Below the pieces are notes generated by a model that was not told the origin of the DNA, did not search any database, and saw only the letters and a program-made list of their open reading frames with translations. This document shows positions 24,200 through 37,932 of a stretch of 64,000 nt of DNA, one piece after another (position 1 is the first letter of the stretch; each line of letters starts with the position of its first letter). The DNA comes from Capitulum mitella (Eukaryota; Arthropoda; Thecostraca; Pollicipedomorpha; Pollicipedidae). A program made the translations under genes and the position numbers. Location: positions 20,489,583 through 20,553,582 of the forward strand of contig CP099843.1 of NCBI GenBank assembly GCA_030062745.1, read 5' to 3'.

Positions 24200-25690
24200 C
24201 CTGGCCTACAGACCCCCACTACGAGCCCCGGACAAGTGGGCGCAGGCATACGGGATTACCTTACTGGCCCACTTGAGTTCCGGTCCTCTCTTGGTGGGCC
24301 TGGAGCTCCTTTCACGAACAGATCCATGGCTTCGGGACAAATTTTGATTTGCCTTATGGGCCACTATCTCACGAGCCCTATAGCCTGTGGACCATGACCT
24401 AATCCACGGCAAGCTCCTGGCCAACGACAACCCTGGTCTCCGAGTCCCTGATGTAAGGTGACCTCCATCTGCAGGATCCTGGCCTTCTCTCCCCTAGCCA
24501 GGGGTCCAAACCAACGAACCCCTTAGGTTACGGGCCCCTAATCTGCGGGCCCATCTTGCTTACGGACCCCTGGTCGATGGGTCCTGCTTAAATTGCGGGC
24601 CCTGGCCAATGGGCCCTTAGCCAAGACCCTAACCAGTGGCTGCCTGGAATATTGTCCCCTTAACCAACGCCCCTCTAGTTCACGGACCCATAACCCTCGG
24701 GTCCCTTTGGCATGTGGGCGCCTGGTCTACGGGCCTCTCGTTTATGGACCTCTGGCCTGCGGAGTTCCGCAGAGGACTGCGGGCCTCTGACGTATGCGAG
24801 AACCTGGCCTACAAACCCTTAGTCACGATCAGAACCAACGGGCCTTCTTATTTGGGGCCCCTAACGTGCAAGGAAACGACCGACTGACGCCTGACGAGAC
24901 ACATGACTTGACACAAGACTAGTCTAGTCGGTTTTTGACTACGACGCTAATGGTCAGTCCTGACTGACGCGTCGAAAAAGAAGCCAGGAAACAAACAAAC
25001 TAACGTGCAAGTTTCTTCGGTAGACATGCCCCTCGATTACGGGCGACTGCTTGACTTATGGGTCTCTGGCTTACGCGCCTCTAGCCACGGGCCCTTAACC
25101 AACGGGTTTCCTGGATTCCAGGCCTCTGGTCTGTGGCCTCCCCCTGGTCTTCAGGTCCCTTGGTCTATAGACCCTAGCCTAGGGACCCGTCTTGCGTACG
25201 GGTCTGTGCCCTACGGTCTACTGGCCGGACCCCTAACCAACGCCCCCCTGGCCCCTGGCCTCTAGCCTACGGGCCCCTCTAGCATGTGGTCCCCTGCGCT
25301 ACGGACCCCTAGCCAACTGGTCCTTTGGCTTAGGAGCTCCTGGTCTGCGTACCACTGAGTCAAGTTCATCTCATGGGCATCTGACTCACGGTCTCCTAGC
25401 CATGGCCTCTGAACCAACGGATCCTCTGGATTATGGGCCCCTGGCCCGTGGGCCTCATGACTTATGGACTCCTGGCCTGAAGTCCCTGCTCGATTTAGGA
25501 ACCACCAGGTCTACGGGCTCATTGCAGACTCATAACCGAGGACATATCAATGAGTCCCCTGAATTACGGGCCCCTGGCCCCGGGGCCCTTCTGGTATGCG
25601 GGCCCCTCGACCGTGGGCCCCTAACCAACCGGCTCACTGGCTTGCGGGCCCCTCGCGCGTGCGAGGCCCTGAACCATGGGCCCCTGGATC
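24200..25690. repeat. Degenerate CCTGGCCTACGGGCCC array, second orientation
   Basis: The same word as in 23780-24165 but in reverse complement (CCTGGCCTACGGGCCCC), repeated with a period near 20 bp over about 1.5 kb and interrupted at about 24880-25010. Open frames across it (24593-24887, 25402-25830, 25530-25730 minus) are translations of the repeat and are not called as genes. Confidence 0.7.
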
Positions 25691-25914
25691 CATTAGTCTT
25701 TTTGTTTTCCCGGACCCCATTTACCTGCAATCCTCTCCAAAATTTCAGGGGTCAACTGACCCCTTTGACCCTCCCCTGCGTGCGCTACTGCGGCGGGACG
25801 CGCGCACCTAAATCGCTTGTTTGTTTGTGAATTAAGACACACAGCCTCTTGGGCTTAAGTGTTCCGAATCTTGGGTCAAGTCTTGTGTCTCGTCGGGCAT
25901 CAGTCAATCGTCTG
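24877..25914. mobile_element. Possible element with ~45 bp inverted ends inside the array
   Basis: The segment at about 24877-24921 (CGACTGACGCCTGACGAGAC... then TGACTTGACAC) recurs as an imperfect reverse complement at about 25872-25914. The interior is mostly the GGGCCC-type array. It could be a transposon that captured or amplified the array, or a chance by-product of an inverted duplication. No transposase frame. Confidence 0.35.
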
Positions 25915-26880
25915 CGTCCATTGTTCTTCCAAGAAAATGCCTGCATTCTGTCTCCTTTTCGCTGTAACTATACACGACGGCGCCACTGCATTCGACCTGC
26001 ATTCGACTAGTGCAGGCACCTTAGATTCAGGGGTGTAGGAGCGCGACGAAAAGTGGGGGACCGCTCGTCCAGGGCAGGGGTGGATCCAACGGCTCCGTTT
26101 GTGGAGGGGACAAACCAGAGTTTCCTGAATCTAAACACTAGGTCATTGTAGTCATTGACCAGTGGAGGAGGGAGGGATGGAAAACACTATCGCTGTGCGT
26201 ATGTTCGAAGTGTGTACTTCAGCCGCTGCTTGTGGGTATGGCCTACCACCGGGAGGGGGAGGAGGAGAGGAGAGGGGTGGCAGACGATGGCCATGCGCTG
26301 GATTCGGAGTTTCAGCAACTTTTAATCTGGTTGAGTAGAAATATCCATCTCCTTTTTTGGGGGAGGGCCAAATGGCCATTTGGCCTCCCCAAGTCGCGGT
26401 TGGGGGCCATGGCCAAAATGACCCCGTGGATCCGCCAGTCGTCCAAGGACGCCAACCTCCAAGGGGGGCGCAGATCTCCAGGAGGGGCGCCATGTATTCA
26501 GAATGAAATTGGTAGTTTATTTGCATATTTGCGGATATAAAGGCACATATATCAATGTATTTTTCTACTTAGATACATGTACATGGTTGTTAAGAATTGA
26601 AGAGGCCATATCTCAGCAAAAAAAAGAAATGAGAAGAGTTCCCCGATTCGGAATTTACTAAAGATCGCGTGTAACAGATGTTCTTTTGTATTTTCCTCCG
26701 AAACCTTTTGTGGCTTAAAGGGGGCACCCGCACCATGGTCCAGAAAGTTGAGGGGACATGACCCCGTCATTCCGATAAATACCCCCATGCTTATATCTGA
26801 TCTTGCATTTCATAATGCGTGGAGTGTTTCGCATCAGTAGTAAATGAGTTTCTGAACGCTCCCTGAGCCTAGTTTAGAAA
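25915..26880. other. Intergenic DNA
   Basis: No exon recognised. The open frames at 26152-26526 and 26232-26540 overlap on opposite strands in a Pro/Gly-rich composition and look like chance. The DNA becomes AT-rich after about 26500. Confidence 0.45.
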
Positions 26881-27249
26881 CCAACGTGACCAATGGTCAC
26901 TTACCAAGTAACGTTCTTGCAGAAAGACATCATTGGTGAGCAAGGCTGGCTTATACATAGCACTAAACGGAAATATGGCCATGCTGCAAAGCACAGTTCT
27001 GAAGCAAGTGGAGCAAATGAAGCAAAAGAAAATGAAGCGATTGTTAACGTTATTCGTCAGTTTATGAACGCGGACCGCGATCTGTCTCTTATACAACTAT
27101 AGCGCGACCGCTACAATTTAACTTCGTTTCTAGTTTCTGAGGCCGTGTTGCTTGTACACAGCATATGACTAAGGACGGTCGGGTATCGCTAAGGACCATT
27201 TCACCATTTACCAAGACCAGCAAACGAAAAGGGGTAATTCGGGAACAAG
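26881..27249 (+). promoter_or_regulatory. Candidate promoter and 5' non-coding exon of WDR70
   Basis: This stretch has ordinary CpG content, in contrast to 27424-29033. It ends in a donor-like GGAACAAG|GTGAGG at 27250 that could splice to the WDR70 acceptor at 30379. An open frame at 26893-27102 is preceded by an acceptor-like CTTGCAG and is rich in Lys, Glu and Ala. It might be a small terminal exon of something else, but I cannot support that. Transcription start data would settle it. Confidence 0.3.
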
Positions 27250-27423
27250 GTGAGGCTGTTTACCAGGCCACATAATGCAGCGCACCTGGGCTATTCGTGA
27301 GTGGGTTCAGGTATTCTGGTATTTGTTTAAGGGAATATTTTTTACAAAATTTCTGGGTATCCTGCATTTTTCTCAGCAAAAGAGGTTCTTGGCATTTCAT
27401 GGTGCTTTTATTGCATGAATTCG

Positions 27424-29033
27424 GCAAAAAATATTATTTTTATATGGTTGTACTGTGCAGTTACCATATATCTGTGCTGTGTGATGAGTGCACTATGCCC
27501 AGTAAGACTTGTGTGCCATTGTACTTATGTGTCTGCATTTTTGAGAAAGTATTACTGCAAAAACTCACCTTAATGTGCATCTGTGGTCAGTATTAAAACA
27601 ATGAATCAGCTAAATGATCATGAGCAAATATTGTGAGCATTTATTATGAGCATGCAATATGAACATGCACTGCAGTCAGTGGTCAGTAGGAGCACTCAAA
27701 AGAACTGAGGCCCTTGCTGTCATTTGTCAATTTTACTGATTTAAGACATGTATTTTTTTTGTTCCTTCTATGCAAGCATGAGGAGTTCTTCTCTGACCAA
27801 TGCTGGCCTGTCCTCTTTAAATCCATGCTTATAGACACTTTGGCTATTAACACACTACTGTTCTGATAGCCCAGAGCAGTTTAAATTATTCTGCCTTTTA
27901 AGTAATTACTTTAACCCCAGGCACATAGCAAAAAATTGGCTAAGGGCGCAGGTCATCAGAAGTGGACTGCTTTACCCCAAGGGGGGCCTCCTCAGCAGAA
28001 CTTCACAAAAAGTGCTGAGGTGGGCTATAGCCCAAAAAGTGGCTTAATCATTTCCAGGATTCTCCTTTAGTCCAAAGGGGCCTCATATAGCTTCAAGGAA
28101 GCCTCCTTTTGCACCAAGGGGCCTCCTAAAACATCAGGGGACCCCTGATAGTTTCAAAAGACCTCCTATGGCACAAGGGGCCTCTTGTAGCATCAAGGGG
28201 GCCTTCTGTATCATCCAGAGACAGGGTTGGAAATTTGGTTTTGGTTTTTGGTGTCAGACTAAGAGTTTTGTTTTGCAGCACAAAATTTTGCAAACAGTAA
28301 TACTGGTTTGAGTTGGTGTTCTTAGTGCAATTCAGTTGTGACTTCACACGTGTGTCTTACTGAATGAACACAGAACATTTTCGTGCTGAGTTAGAAATCT
28401 GTCAACATGGTTATAATGTAGCTTCTTGATGGAGGCACAAGATCAGACTTTTGGAGTACAAAAATGCTTTTGGATCACATATTTTCTGGTGTTCTTCAAC
28501 ACCAAAAAACAGTGCCTTTTCCAACCTTGTCCAGAGGTCTCCTGTGGTTTCCTATGTGACTCTCATAGGCACATGAAGGGCCAGCAGTGGTCTCAGGGAC
28601 CATATTTGGGAATCCTGTAAGCTCTCACAGGGGTTGAAGCGGTCCCTGAAAAAGACCTCCGTTTTGTGGGAATAAGATGGAGAACCCTCCAGAGCCCCCA
28701 TTTTTATCTTTTCCTGAGGGTACTCCCCCTTGCTCCCCTGGCTACATCTCTGAACATTACCAGCTGTTTTGCAACAAGTTGTAATGGGTAACAGGATGTC
28801 TGCTGTTGTGGGGAAATGACCCATGAATGTTGAGATGCTCCAGAATTACATAGTTATCTTTCACACAGTTTTTTTCTTAAAAGTAAATTTCCACTCACAC
28901 AAATATATAGTGCTCAGTATAGTACAGAAGAGAATATCAGTGCCCATTGGCCACCCATATGCCTTACAGCAAAACCCCATTTTGAAATTGCTATTCTTGA
29001 CTTATGTTTTGATGCTTTGTGCTTAGACAGGGG
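27424..29033. other. CpG-poor tract in the presumed WDR70 first intron
   Basis: Reading by eye I find only five CG dinucleotides (near 27947, 28349, 28382, 28640 and 28660) in 1.6 kb, with abundant TG and CA. CpG frequency is normal before and after. This is the expected scar of long-term germline cytosine methylation. No coding exon is seen. Confidence 0.7.
27990..28235. repeat. Degenerate ~29 bp AAGGGGCCTCC array
   Basis: About eight diverged units built around AAGGGGCCTCCT(A/T)...CATCA, with units near 28073, 28105, 28135, 28160, 28175 and 28196. It lies inside the CpG-poor tract. Confidence 0.6.
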
Positions 29034-30379
29034 TCGACAGTAATGTGGTTTTCTCTGTTTACCTCTAGGTCCAACATAATCCTGTTCTCGAATGCCATTT
29101 GAAAGCAACAGATGAAAGGCTAAGTCAGTCAGTTCTCGAACGTGGCCCAGGTAACGCCCATTTGAGTCGGGCTTCATGGCGCCTGGTGGATGCGGCGGGC
29201 GAGACCTCACGACTCTGCTCCAGCCAGGATCATGCCACCTCCCTCTCTCCCTGCTGTTAGCCTCAGTACAGGTTTTTGTCCACCCTACTATTGATTATTA
29301 TCAGCATGCCAGTGAGGGTCAACGCAGCCGCGTATCCAAGGAAGTGGCGAACTGCTCTGTTTATGGAGGCAAACAGTGGTTTTCCTTTATTTTCTCAGCA
29401 AATGTTTGGTGCAGGCAAATTATTGCTTGTGGGGCACATGCAATCTGTTTACATTATATAACATGCAAAATGACAACCCCAGAGCTCATAAACAACAGAG
29501 ATATGGTAGTTTTTCATGTGGAGTTTAATACGTACCATTACGTCTGTGGCCACGTTTACTTGCCAGGAGATGAATCTATATTTTTATGGCCATTTGCGCA
29601 TTTCAAGGGTTTTTTCAGGGATGGCATGCAGCATTTATGTATTACTTTTTGGGTCCCTTTTAAGTTTCAAAAGATGTTTGTATGCCTTTACCAAGTGTTG
29701 AAAGGACCACATTGCAGCAGTTTCTACAAAGTCATCAGAAAGCTAAATCAGCATTGTATTATCTGCTGTTCTAGAGCTTATCTGTGTGCTGTATTTTGCA
29801 TGCATGATTAATGAAACTAAAAAGGAAAACTGCAATAACACATCTCACACACAAAACTTGTGCAGGCATTGTAAATATTCCACCAGTTCAAGACCATCAG
29901 CACATTCCTGTGTGACAGTACATGAATAAAACACCTACGAATTCGAATACTTTGAAATTCTGCCCATGACTAGCTGTCAGTTCATTTGGCCCGTTTTGTT
30001 TTTGTGAACGACGATGTAATTCCGCATACAGGAGTTCAGTCATATGCTATCCGTAGATGTGTCGAATTTTGTTGGCGGGTATCTGATGTGTGCACTGTCA
30101 CTGTGCACCGGATCACATTGGGCTGCTAATGTTTATGTTCAGACTGCCCAGTTGGGTAAGACGGACCGTTTGAAATAGGCCGACGGCATGGGTCTCGAAA
30201 GCAAAGGAGGAAAGGAAGTAAATGGTCTTGCCGAATGGCGAGGAAACAACGTGTGCTTGTTTTCTTGTGTGCCTGCTTATTCACCTGCATGAAACATTTT
30301 ACCCATCTGACTTTTAATCAGACTTGTCTTTTTGCCGACGCTGTGCAGCGGTTGTTGCTGACCTGTGTGCCCGTTTCAG

Positions 30380-32293
30380 AGATGAAGAAAATATCTTTTG
30401 GCACGATTTCACTGTCATCCATTACTGCACCTAAATCCGAGGACAATGGCACTGGTGCCAGCTCAGATGTACCTGCACAAGGTTTTGGCTCATTTGGCAG
30501 GCAAGAACAGTTAGAACGATCGTCCAGAACTCAACAGCAAGATAACCAGCAGCAAGGAAATCAAGCAGAAAATGATGAGGTAGCCATGGTTATGGGCTTT
30601 GGTTCATTTGGTGGAAAAAAGGCGAAGCAGTTTGACATGGATGCTGTTCTGAAAGACACACTTGAAAACGCAATTGAAAGAAATAAGGACAGCTTGGGTA
30701 AGTGTCACAGTGTTCAGTTCTGCAGCATGTGCTGGGTGCACGTGCCGGGATTGTAACTGGGCTGAAAGATGGCCAGTGAATTTTCTTTCTGCCATCATAA
30801 TGCCGGTGTCGCAGTTCCAGCGTATCGTGGATAAGGGTATCGTGATGTTTTATGATCACATTATGGAATGGTACGTGAAGTATTACGGGGCTCGAGAAAT
30901 TAATGTAAGGAAGACGAACTTTGAACGCGGTCGTGTATGTACGCACGGAACGCAGCGTACCATATTCTCCTGTTCTCTTCGGAAGACTACTACTGCTTGA
31001 GTTGGTGATAGTGTGCGCTTCATTACCTCGAGCCTGGGTGGCGGTCAGTTTGACCCCATGGGGCTTTTCTAAAATGGTTCCTGAACAGTATGATGAAGCA
31101 GTACCACATTTGGGAGACCGATGCGAAATTCAATAGCGAATCCTTTGGCATTAAAAAATTGATGTGGGCGTTCAAGATCATCGAAATAGAGCGGCTCAAA
31201 ACCAAATGGTTTCAGGAATGGCCTTTTTAGGGTGAACCTGCTGCCGCCACAAATATAGTTCGAAAGACAAACTTCCGAACTTTGGATGAGTGCTCAGATA
31301 ATGCACGGATAATGAGCTAAAAAAGTGAAAAATAGTTGGTTAACCTTAGCTCAAGTCACGAGGTCACTTTAAGGACAAAAGCAAACGTATTCATATTCAT
31401 TCAGTATGTTCGGGAAACATATTCCCGAACATTTAATGTCCTTTCTAATTGTCTTCCAAAAAGTATGAGGAAAAGTAAGACATAGTCTACCGGTGTACTG
31501 AATATTTTTATCGTGTTCTTTTCGTCTCCTGTGTTTGTGTTTTTGCTGTTATGGCTCCATAGCGTGTACTTATTTGTCGCAGCGCATGAAAAGAATGTTA
31601 AAAATGATTGAGTGATTTATACTGGGCTGAACATTTCCGTCTTTTTTATATTCAACAAGCAGGGTGTGTAAGAGATACAGAAGAGGAATTATTGACTTAA
31701 AGGTCTCCACTTGGCATCACATGACATGATGATCCATGATCCACGTGGCATGACACTTGGTATAAGTGTGATCTTGCGTGCTTCAAATAGTATTTTAACA
31801 TTCCAAAGTATTTTGTAAACTTTTTATGAAGTCAGATATCTTCGTCAGGGCATGGTGTCTTCACTCGTTCTTTGTATGGATTGGGAGGTCATGACCTGGC
31901 TTCGCGATAGGATGGAATGTGGGTAGCCTGCTGCAGGTTGACTCACACATTTTCCCAAAATTTGGCTAATTGTTGATTGGTGGGTCATTTATTGTTATAA
32001 TATCGTGAGTTCCTGGTTGGAAGAACGTGATTACTACACCAGTTGTGTAATTACAAGGAGCAGGGTTGTCGCTCTATATTCTTTTGAGAAGGCCTTGGCC
32101 CACCCATTGTTGATTGATTTACCCTCCGCATGTTGGTGTGGGCCCCTCCAATATTTTCTGCCGGCGTCAAAGGGAAATGAGTAATGATAATGAAAAAAAC
32201 GGCCGCAGTAGATAGAAGACGGCAGAAAGCAAAAAATCAGCTCTAAAGCATTATATTTATCTTTCTATCTTATATACATATATATGTATATAG

Positions 32294-32349
<56 letters not shown>

Positions 32350-35300
32350 CCTATGTACATGGGGATAAATGCATTTTTATTTGATAAATAGTAACAAAAA
32401 ACTCATAAATTTCTGTTGGTCAAAATGAAGTGGGCTAAGTCCATTGGGAAACCTACATTTGGAAGAAGATTAGGTTGTCGGGCCCTCGGCTCGCCCTCCC
32501 CCCAATTATTTACAGAAATCGACACCCCTGACAAGGAGGGCTCGTTCTTCCGGTTGTATGAGGATTAGTGTGTTGAAATGATATGCCAGTCAATAGTTTT
32601 AACGGCAAATTCGTTTGAAAATTTTTTTTCCAGGTCATTTTGATCCCAAATGGATTACTAGTTAAACAAAAGACATGCATTTTGTTCTGAACTAAGTGAC
32701 GCCAGATTTATAAAGCTGTGATGTTGACATTCCAAGCTGTGATCATGACTGCCATTTTTGCATGATTGTTAAATAGTGCATCATCATTTTCAGGCTGTAC
32801 TGACTCCATTTAAATGTTGCAGCAAAACTGACAGAGGCTGCTTCTACCAGCTCCGCTGGTGAATCAGGAGATCTTGCGTCTCCTGCCAGCGACGACGAAA
32901 ACCCTGATGACTTTATTGGTAAGCCAGTAACGGTGAGGCTGCTTTGTTACGCATAAATTACTTCTTACGCACGTGGTAAAGGAACGTTTAGCACACTTTC
33001 AGTAACACTCACTCACTCTGTCCTCTCAGCTATGTTCATGGGGTCGTTCGGAGTCAGGGAACGTCATCAGTATGTGAACAAGATCACAGCGCGTTCTTTT
33101 CCTCAAAATTGCACCCATTTGGTTGAAGTTCGTTTTGTTTTATTCGTTTCCTTGCACCCGACTTGTTTTTACCAAAGCGCACTTTCTGTTCCCGGAATAT
33201 CTACTTAGCCAAAGGTAGCTTACTTTTCGCGGATGCTGAAGCCCGTCTTTTGTTTTCACTGCTCTCGACTCTGACCAACTTCGTTGGTTGTCCACGTCAT
33301 ATTTATAACCTATATCATACTCATGCACGGGGATCAAAAGTTGCCCATCACCTGGACGCCGCTTTTTTCCGGAGGGACACGAGCTTTCCGAGATGACGCA
33401 GTGACCTGCCCAGGTCATTGAGGGGTTGAATACCACACGATGATAACCTGCATTCTTTCGGGATCCTGGTGCATGTCTGGTAGTAAGTGGTGTCATCCCG
33501 TTACACGGGAAGTATTCTTTTAGGCTTTGTTTTGACCTCCAGGCCCACCTCCACCTCCAGAAGAAGCAACAGAAGCACATTCCGACAGTGAGGATGATGA
33601 CAACGTCAGTGACGACGAGGGAGACGACGTGAGTGATGTGCAGAGACAATATGATGATGTTTGAATGTTTGTTAGAGTAGAATTCATGGTCACATGCACT
33701 GGAAAACATCGATTCCTCGTTTTCAGTAGCACAAGCAATGGAGGGCACTATATCCATCCTTTCAGGACTTTTTTATAGCTATCCTGCGAACCAACGGACG
33801 GGAATCGCCGCCTTCTGGCGCGGCTGAAAGTCATATGTAACCCTCCAAAATCAAGAAAATCATTTCGTTAGTAGAGCGACTTTTGTGTGAAACTCAAGCG
33901 ATAAAACGCGCCATGTAGGCTCAAATGAATGTCCCCAGTTGTGCAAAGCCGGTCACTTAAGGTGTGTTAAGGTTCCGCCGGGTCACTTAAAGTTTGCCAA
34001 GGTTCCGCCGGGCCACAGCCGTTTGGGTAGGTGCAGCCAGCCGGCCAGCGGTCTGGCATTTCAGTGAGTTTGTAAAATGACAGCTATGTATACCGAACCT
34101 GGACCTTACGACCTGTAACATTACGTTGGCTGCGAAGACCTTGCGGACAATGTCCTGTTCCCTCTGAGTCAGCCAAAAGGCAAGATATTGGAGCTCAATC
34201 ATAAAGCAAAGGACATGTTAATCTGGTCGTCGGGAGCCATGGTGACCGTCATCTCTGATGACCTGTGATGATCGTAATGTCTTGTATTCTTCCTCTCTGG
34301 GTTGGTGGTCGTGTCCAAGCATCAGAACTCCAGGGTTCTCCATAATTCTCAGCATAACGATTCTGGAAGCCGATGCGTGAAATTACCCGACTTCGGCGTG
34401 TAACGTGTAACCTGGAAAGTATTTACCGGGGACTTTAACATGCGTACGTAATTAGTTCCTCGTCGCCTTTGCTCCCCCGCCGGACGATCCAGGCTGTGTA
34501 CCACAGACTGAGTCGTCCCGTGTGGCGGCAGTGGGACGGGGCGGGCCGTGCTGCCCTGTGCCAATGGCTGCCGTGGTTCGGGACGGGCCGTGCTGCCCTG
34601 TGCCAATGGCTGCCGTGGTTCGGGACGGGCCGTGCTGCCCACACTGAGCGGGCCCGGTGTCGGCAGGAGCCGCGCGGCTGGGTCCCACACAGCCAGCAGG
34701 CCACCCTGGAGCACGGCGGCCGCCCGGTGACGGCCGTGGCCGCCGACCCGGCCGGCTCGCGCCTCATCACCGGCGCCGTCGACTACGTCATCAAGTACTG
34801 GGACTTCAACGGCATGGATGCCGGCCTGCGCAGCTTCCGGGAGGCGCGCCCGTTCGACTGGTGAGCAGCCCCGGACGGCGGGCGGCAGACGCGCCGGAAC
34901 TCCGAACGGGTCTGGCCCGACCCAACTCGACCCGACCCGACCCGACCGGACCCGACTCTGCTGGATCCGAACCGGACCGGACCGGACCGGGCCGGACTTG
35001 ACCGGACTTGACCGGACCGGACCGGACTGGACCGGACCGGACCGGACCGGATCGGATCGGATCGGATCGGATGGGATGGGATCGGACCGGGCCGGACCAG
35101 ATCGGATCGGATTGGATCGGATCGGATCGGATCGGACCGGACCGGACCGGACCGGACCGGACCGGACCGGACCGGCGGTCGGATCGGATCGGTCCGGTCC
35201 GGTCCGAACCGAACCGAACCGAACCGAACCGAACCGAACCGAACCGAACCGAACCGAACGTAACCAGTCGAGCACACGGCCCCGTATCGATCCCACCTGA

Positions 35301-37882
35301 ACCAAATCGAAGTGAACCGAACCAAATCAGCACCCGTCGTCAAGCTCAAGCCCGAGCTCGACCCCGAACGGCGTATAATCCAACCAACCGGCAAGACTTA
35401 AACGGAATTGAGCCGAACCGATCATGCCCGAAGCGAACCGTTCGTGCTCCACCGGACATGACCCATTTCCACGTGACGCTCGTGAGGTAGATGTACTTAA
35501 GTCGTGAAGTCATATTTCGGAAACACGAGCTGTTTTGCTTTCGTATAATTTGTGCAGTAACCTTGATGTGATATTGGTACTGCCATCAGATTTATGGTAT
35601 CAGACATCTGATGAGGTTTTTTCCTGGGAGTTTAACGAGGCAAGGGAAAGCCAACTTTTAGGGGGGATAATTAGGATTCATCTTAATTTGGCAAACCCAT
35701 TGAAATTCTGCACTGATATAAATAACTGCTTACTTCTACGCTTGCTTCTGGTAATATGCTTCTATTTTGCCGGTTGGTTGGTTGGTTATTGGGGCTTAGG
35801 GGCTTAGGGGCGCACCGACTACAGGGTCATTCGGCTTTTTGTTTTGTCAAGCTGTCATTTAGAATTTAATGTATCTTTTCAGACAAATATTTATGACTTG
35901 ATGTAGTTCTTCCTATCGACAAAAGCTATTTTTTGTAGCCTACAGCGTGTTCACCGTTGGGGTTGACACGTTTTGGAAGCTGAAACAGTGCTCTTGATTT
36001 CGCTGCAGTCATCCCATCAACGACGTGCAGTACTCATCGACGGGCGACCGCGTGCTGGTGGTGTCTGGTAGTCCACGCGTCAAGGTGTTCGACCGCGACG
36101 GCGTGGAGGTGCTGGAGACGACCAGGGGCGACATGTACCTGGTCGACATGCAGCGTACCAAGGGCCACGTGGCGGCCGTCAACGGCTGTGCCTGGCACCC
36201 CAAGGTCAAGGACGAATTCTTGACCTGTGCCAGCGACGGGTGAGTGCGGGCAGCCGGGCAGTTCCAGCCGTCGGTGGAGGGTGCAGCGGGAGCGGGATCC
36301 TATCAGAGCAGGCTTGGACCGAACACTTGCTATGTTGTATGTGTACTCCTGCGTATGTTGCTCACGTGTTGGATTCCCTTGTGCCTTGTCTCGGCGTCTG
36401 TGTCCGATTATGTGAATAGCTGCGGCATAAACTATTTATATGAGCTTGCAGTCGAAATCGCCCTAAACAGCAGTCAGTTGTTGCATGAAGCTTCTCCACG
36501 TGCTGACGGCTTTTTGATAAGTACCATTGGAGCATGATCCGTACTACTTTGACGTAGTCGTAAAACTGAGTCTTTCCTTGTTTATCCATAAGTACTGGGA
36601 TTCGCCCAGCACTAACAAGTTATGCACCGGTATACATTTCGCCTGTTGGGCGTTGAGAAAAGACGCATGCGAGCAGCAGAGCATGAACGACAGACGATGT
36701 AACTACGCTCCACTTTAATGCAGCGGGAGCGGGAGCACCTTGGGATTCAGCTTCTAATGCCTTGCGATGGTGCATTGCCCGGACATGTCAGCCGTTGACG
36801 ATCTCTGCCCTGTGGACAGCACGTGCCGCGTGTGGCACGTGGAGGACGCGGCGCGGCAGCAGCGGCACGTGGTGAAGCCGCGGCAGGCCGGCGGTCTGAA
36901 GACCCATCCGAGCGCGTGCACCTACAGCCGCGACGGCCAGCTCGTGGCGGCGGCCTGCACGGACGGTTCCCTCCAGATGTGGGACCACCGGAAGAACTAC
37001 GTGAGCGGACCTGGCTGACGGCGGCGGCGCGCGCCGGCCGGCTAGCCCTCCCTGCTCCTGCCTGAGGGCGTGACTGATGCTCTGTCTTTGCTTTGGATCG
37101 AATTCCTTTGGTATATTCTTGGAGACGTTGTGAGCGTTTCGTTTTCTTTTCTCGCTGTGGGCGTCTCTCGTTATTGAAATATTTGAGAAATTGGTGTAAT
37201 ATGAATGCCGCGCTTACCCCTTTCTATTCTTTTTCTGTTCGTTTTTTTTCCGGTGATCGGACTGTGAACTCCCGGTTGTTTTGTTCCAGGTGAACACGTG
37301 CATGCTGGTGCGTGACGGTCATCAGCGGGGCACGGAGACGTCCAGCATCGTGTTCTCTTACGACAACCTGAGCGTGGCGACCAGGGGCGGAGACGAGTCG
37401 CTCAAGCTCTGGGACGTTCCGTCAGTTCAGAAAACCTCTGCACGCCGCCAACGGCCTCTTCAATAAGTTCGCCATGTACGTGAGATGATTTTTGCGTTAT
37501 CTTCATACTCGATGATGCGTGCGGATCCTTCGGCCATGCCATGTTCGTCGTGTGTGTGAGGGTGTCAGGAGTCTGCGGCGACTGTGCCGGTGTTCTCTGT
37601 GGCACCTGCCGTCTCTCCGGCTGTGTTGGGTTGGGGCCCACGTGGCCATTGGCTCGTCCCGGAGTGAATTCGCGGCGGGTGAACACAGTCCGGATATTGT
37701 CGCTGTGGCAATAGTTTTTGTGCTCGGGTTTTGGACGTTGCTGGCCCGGAACATTTCAAATTGCGGAAAGGCGACTTTTCAGTCTGCAAGTAGGGGTTAG
37801 CCTTTTTTCCCAACTGGGTACCTTCCTACGAATGATCCGATGGTTGGTTGGCTTGTGCACGTGTTGGATCATCCGACGCTGG

Positions 37883-37932
<50 letters not shown>

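Noticed and set aside
26893-27102. Small open frame preceded by an acceptor-like CTTGCAG
   Set aside because: Composition is plausible but there are no partner exons, poly(A) signal or homology that I can recognise.
29176-29811. 211-codon open frame on the plus strand
   Set aside because: No recognisable domain, Cys/His/Phe-rich composition typical of translated AT-rich intron, no coherent splice context; it lies in the presumed WDR70 first intron.
34349-35490. Several long open frames on both strands (up to 318 codons) rich in Gly-Pro-Asp-Arg or Ser-Gly-Pro-Val
   Set aside because: Translations of the five-base satellite and the 42 bp minisatellite, which stay open because of their composition.
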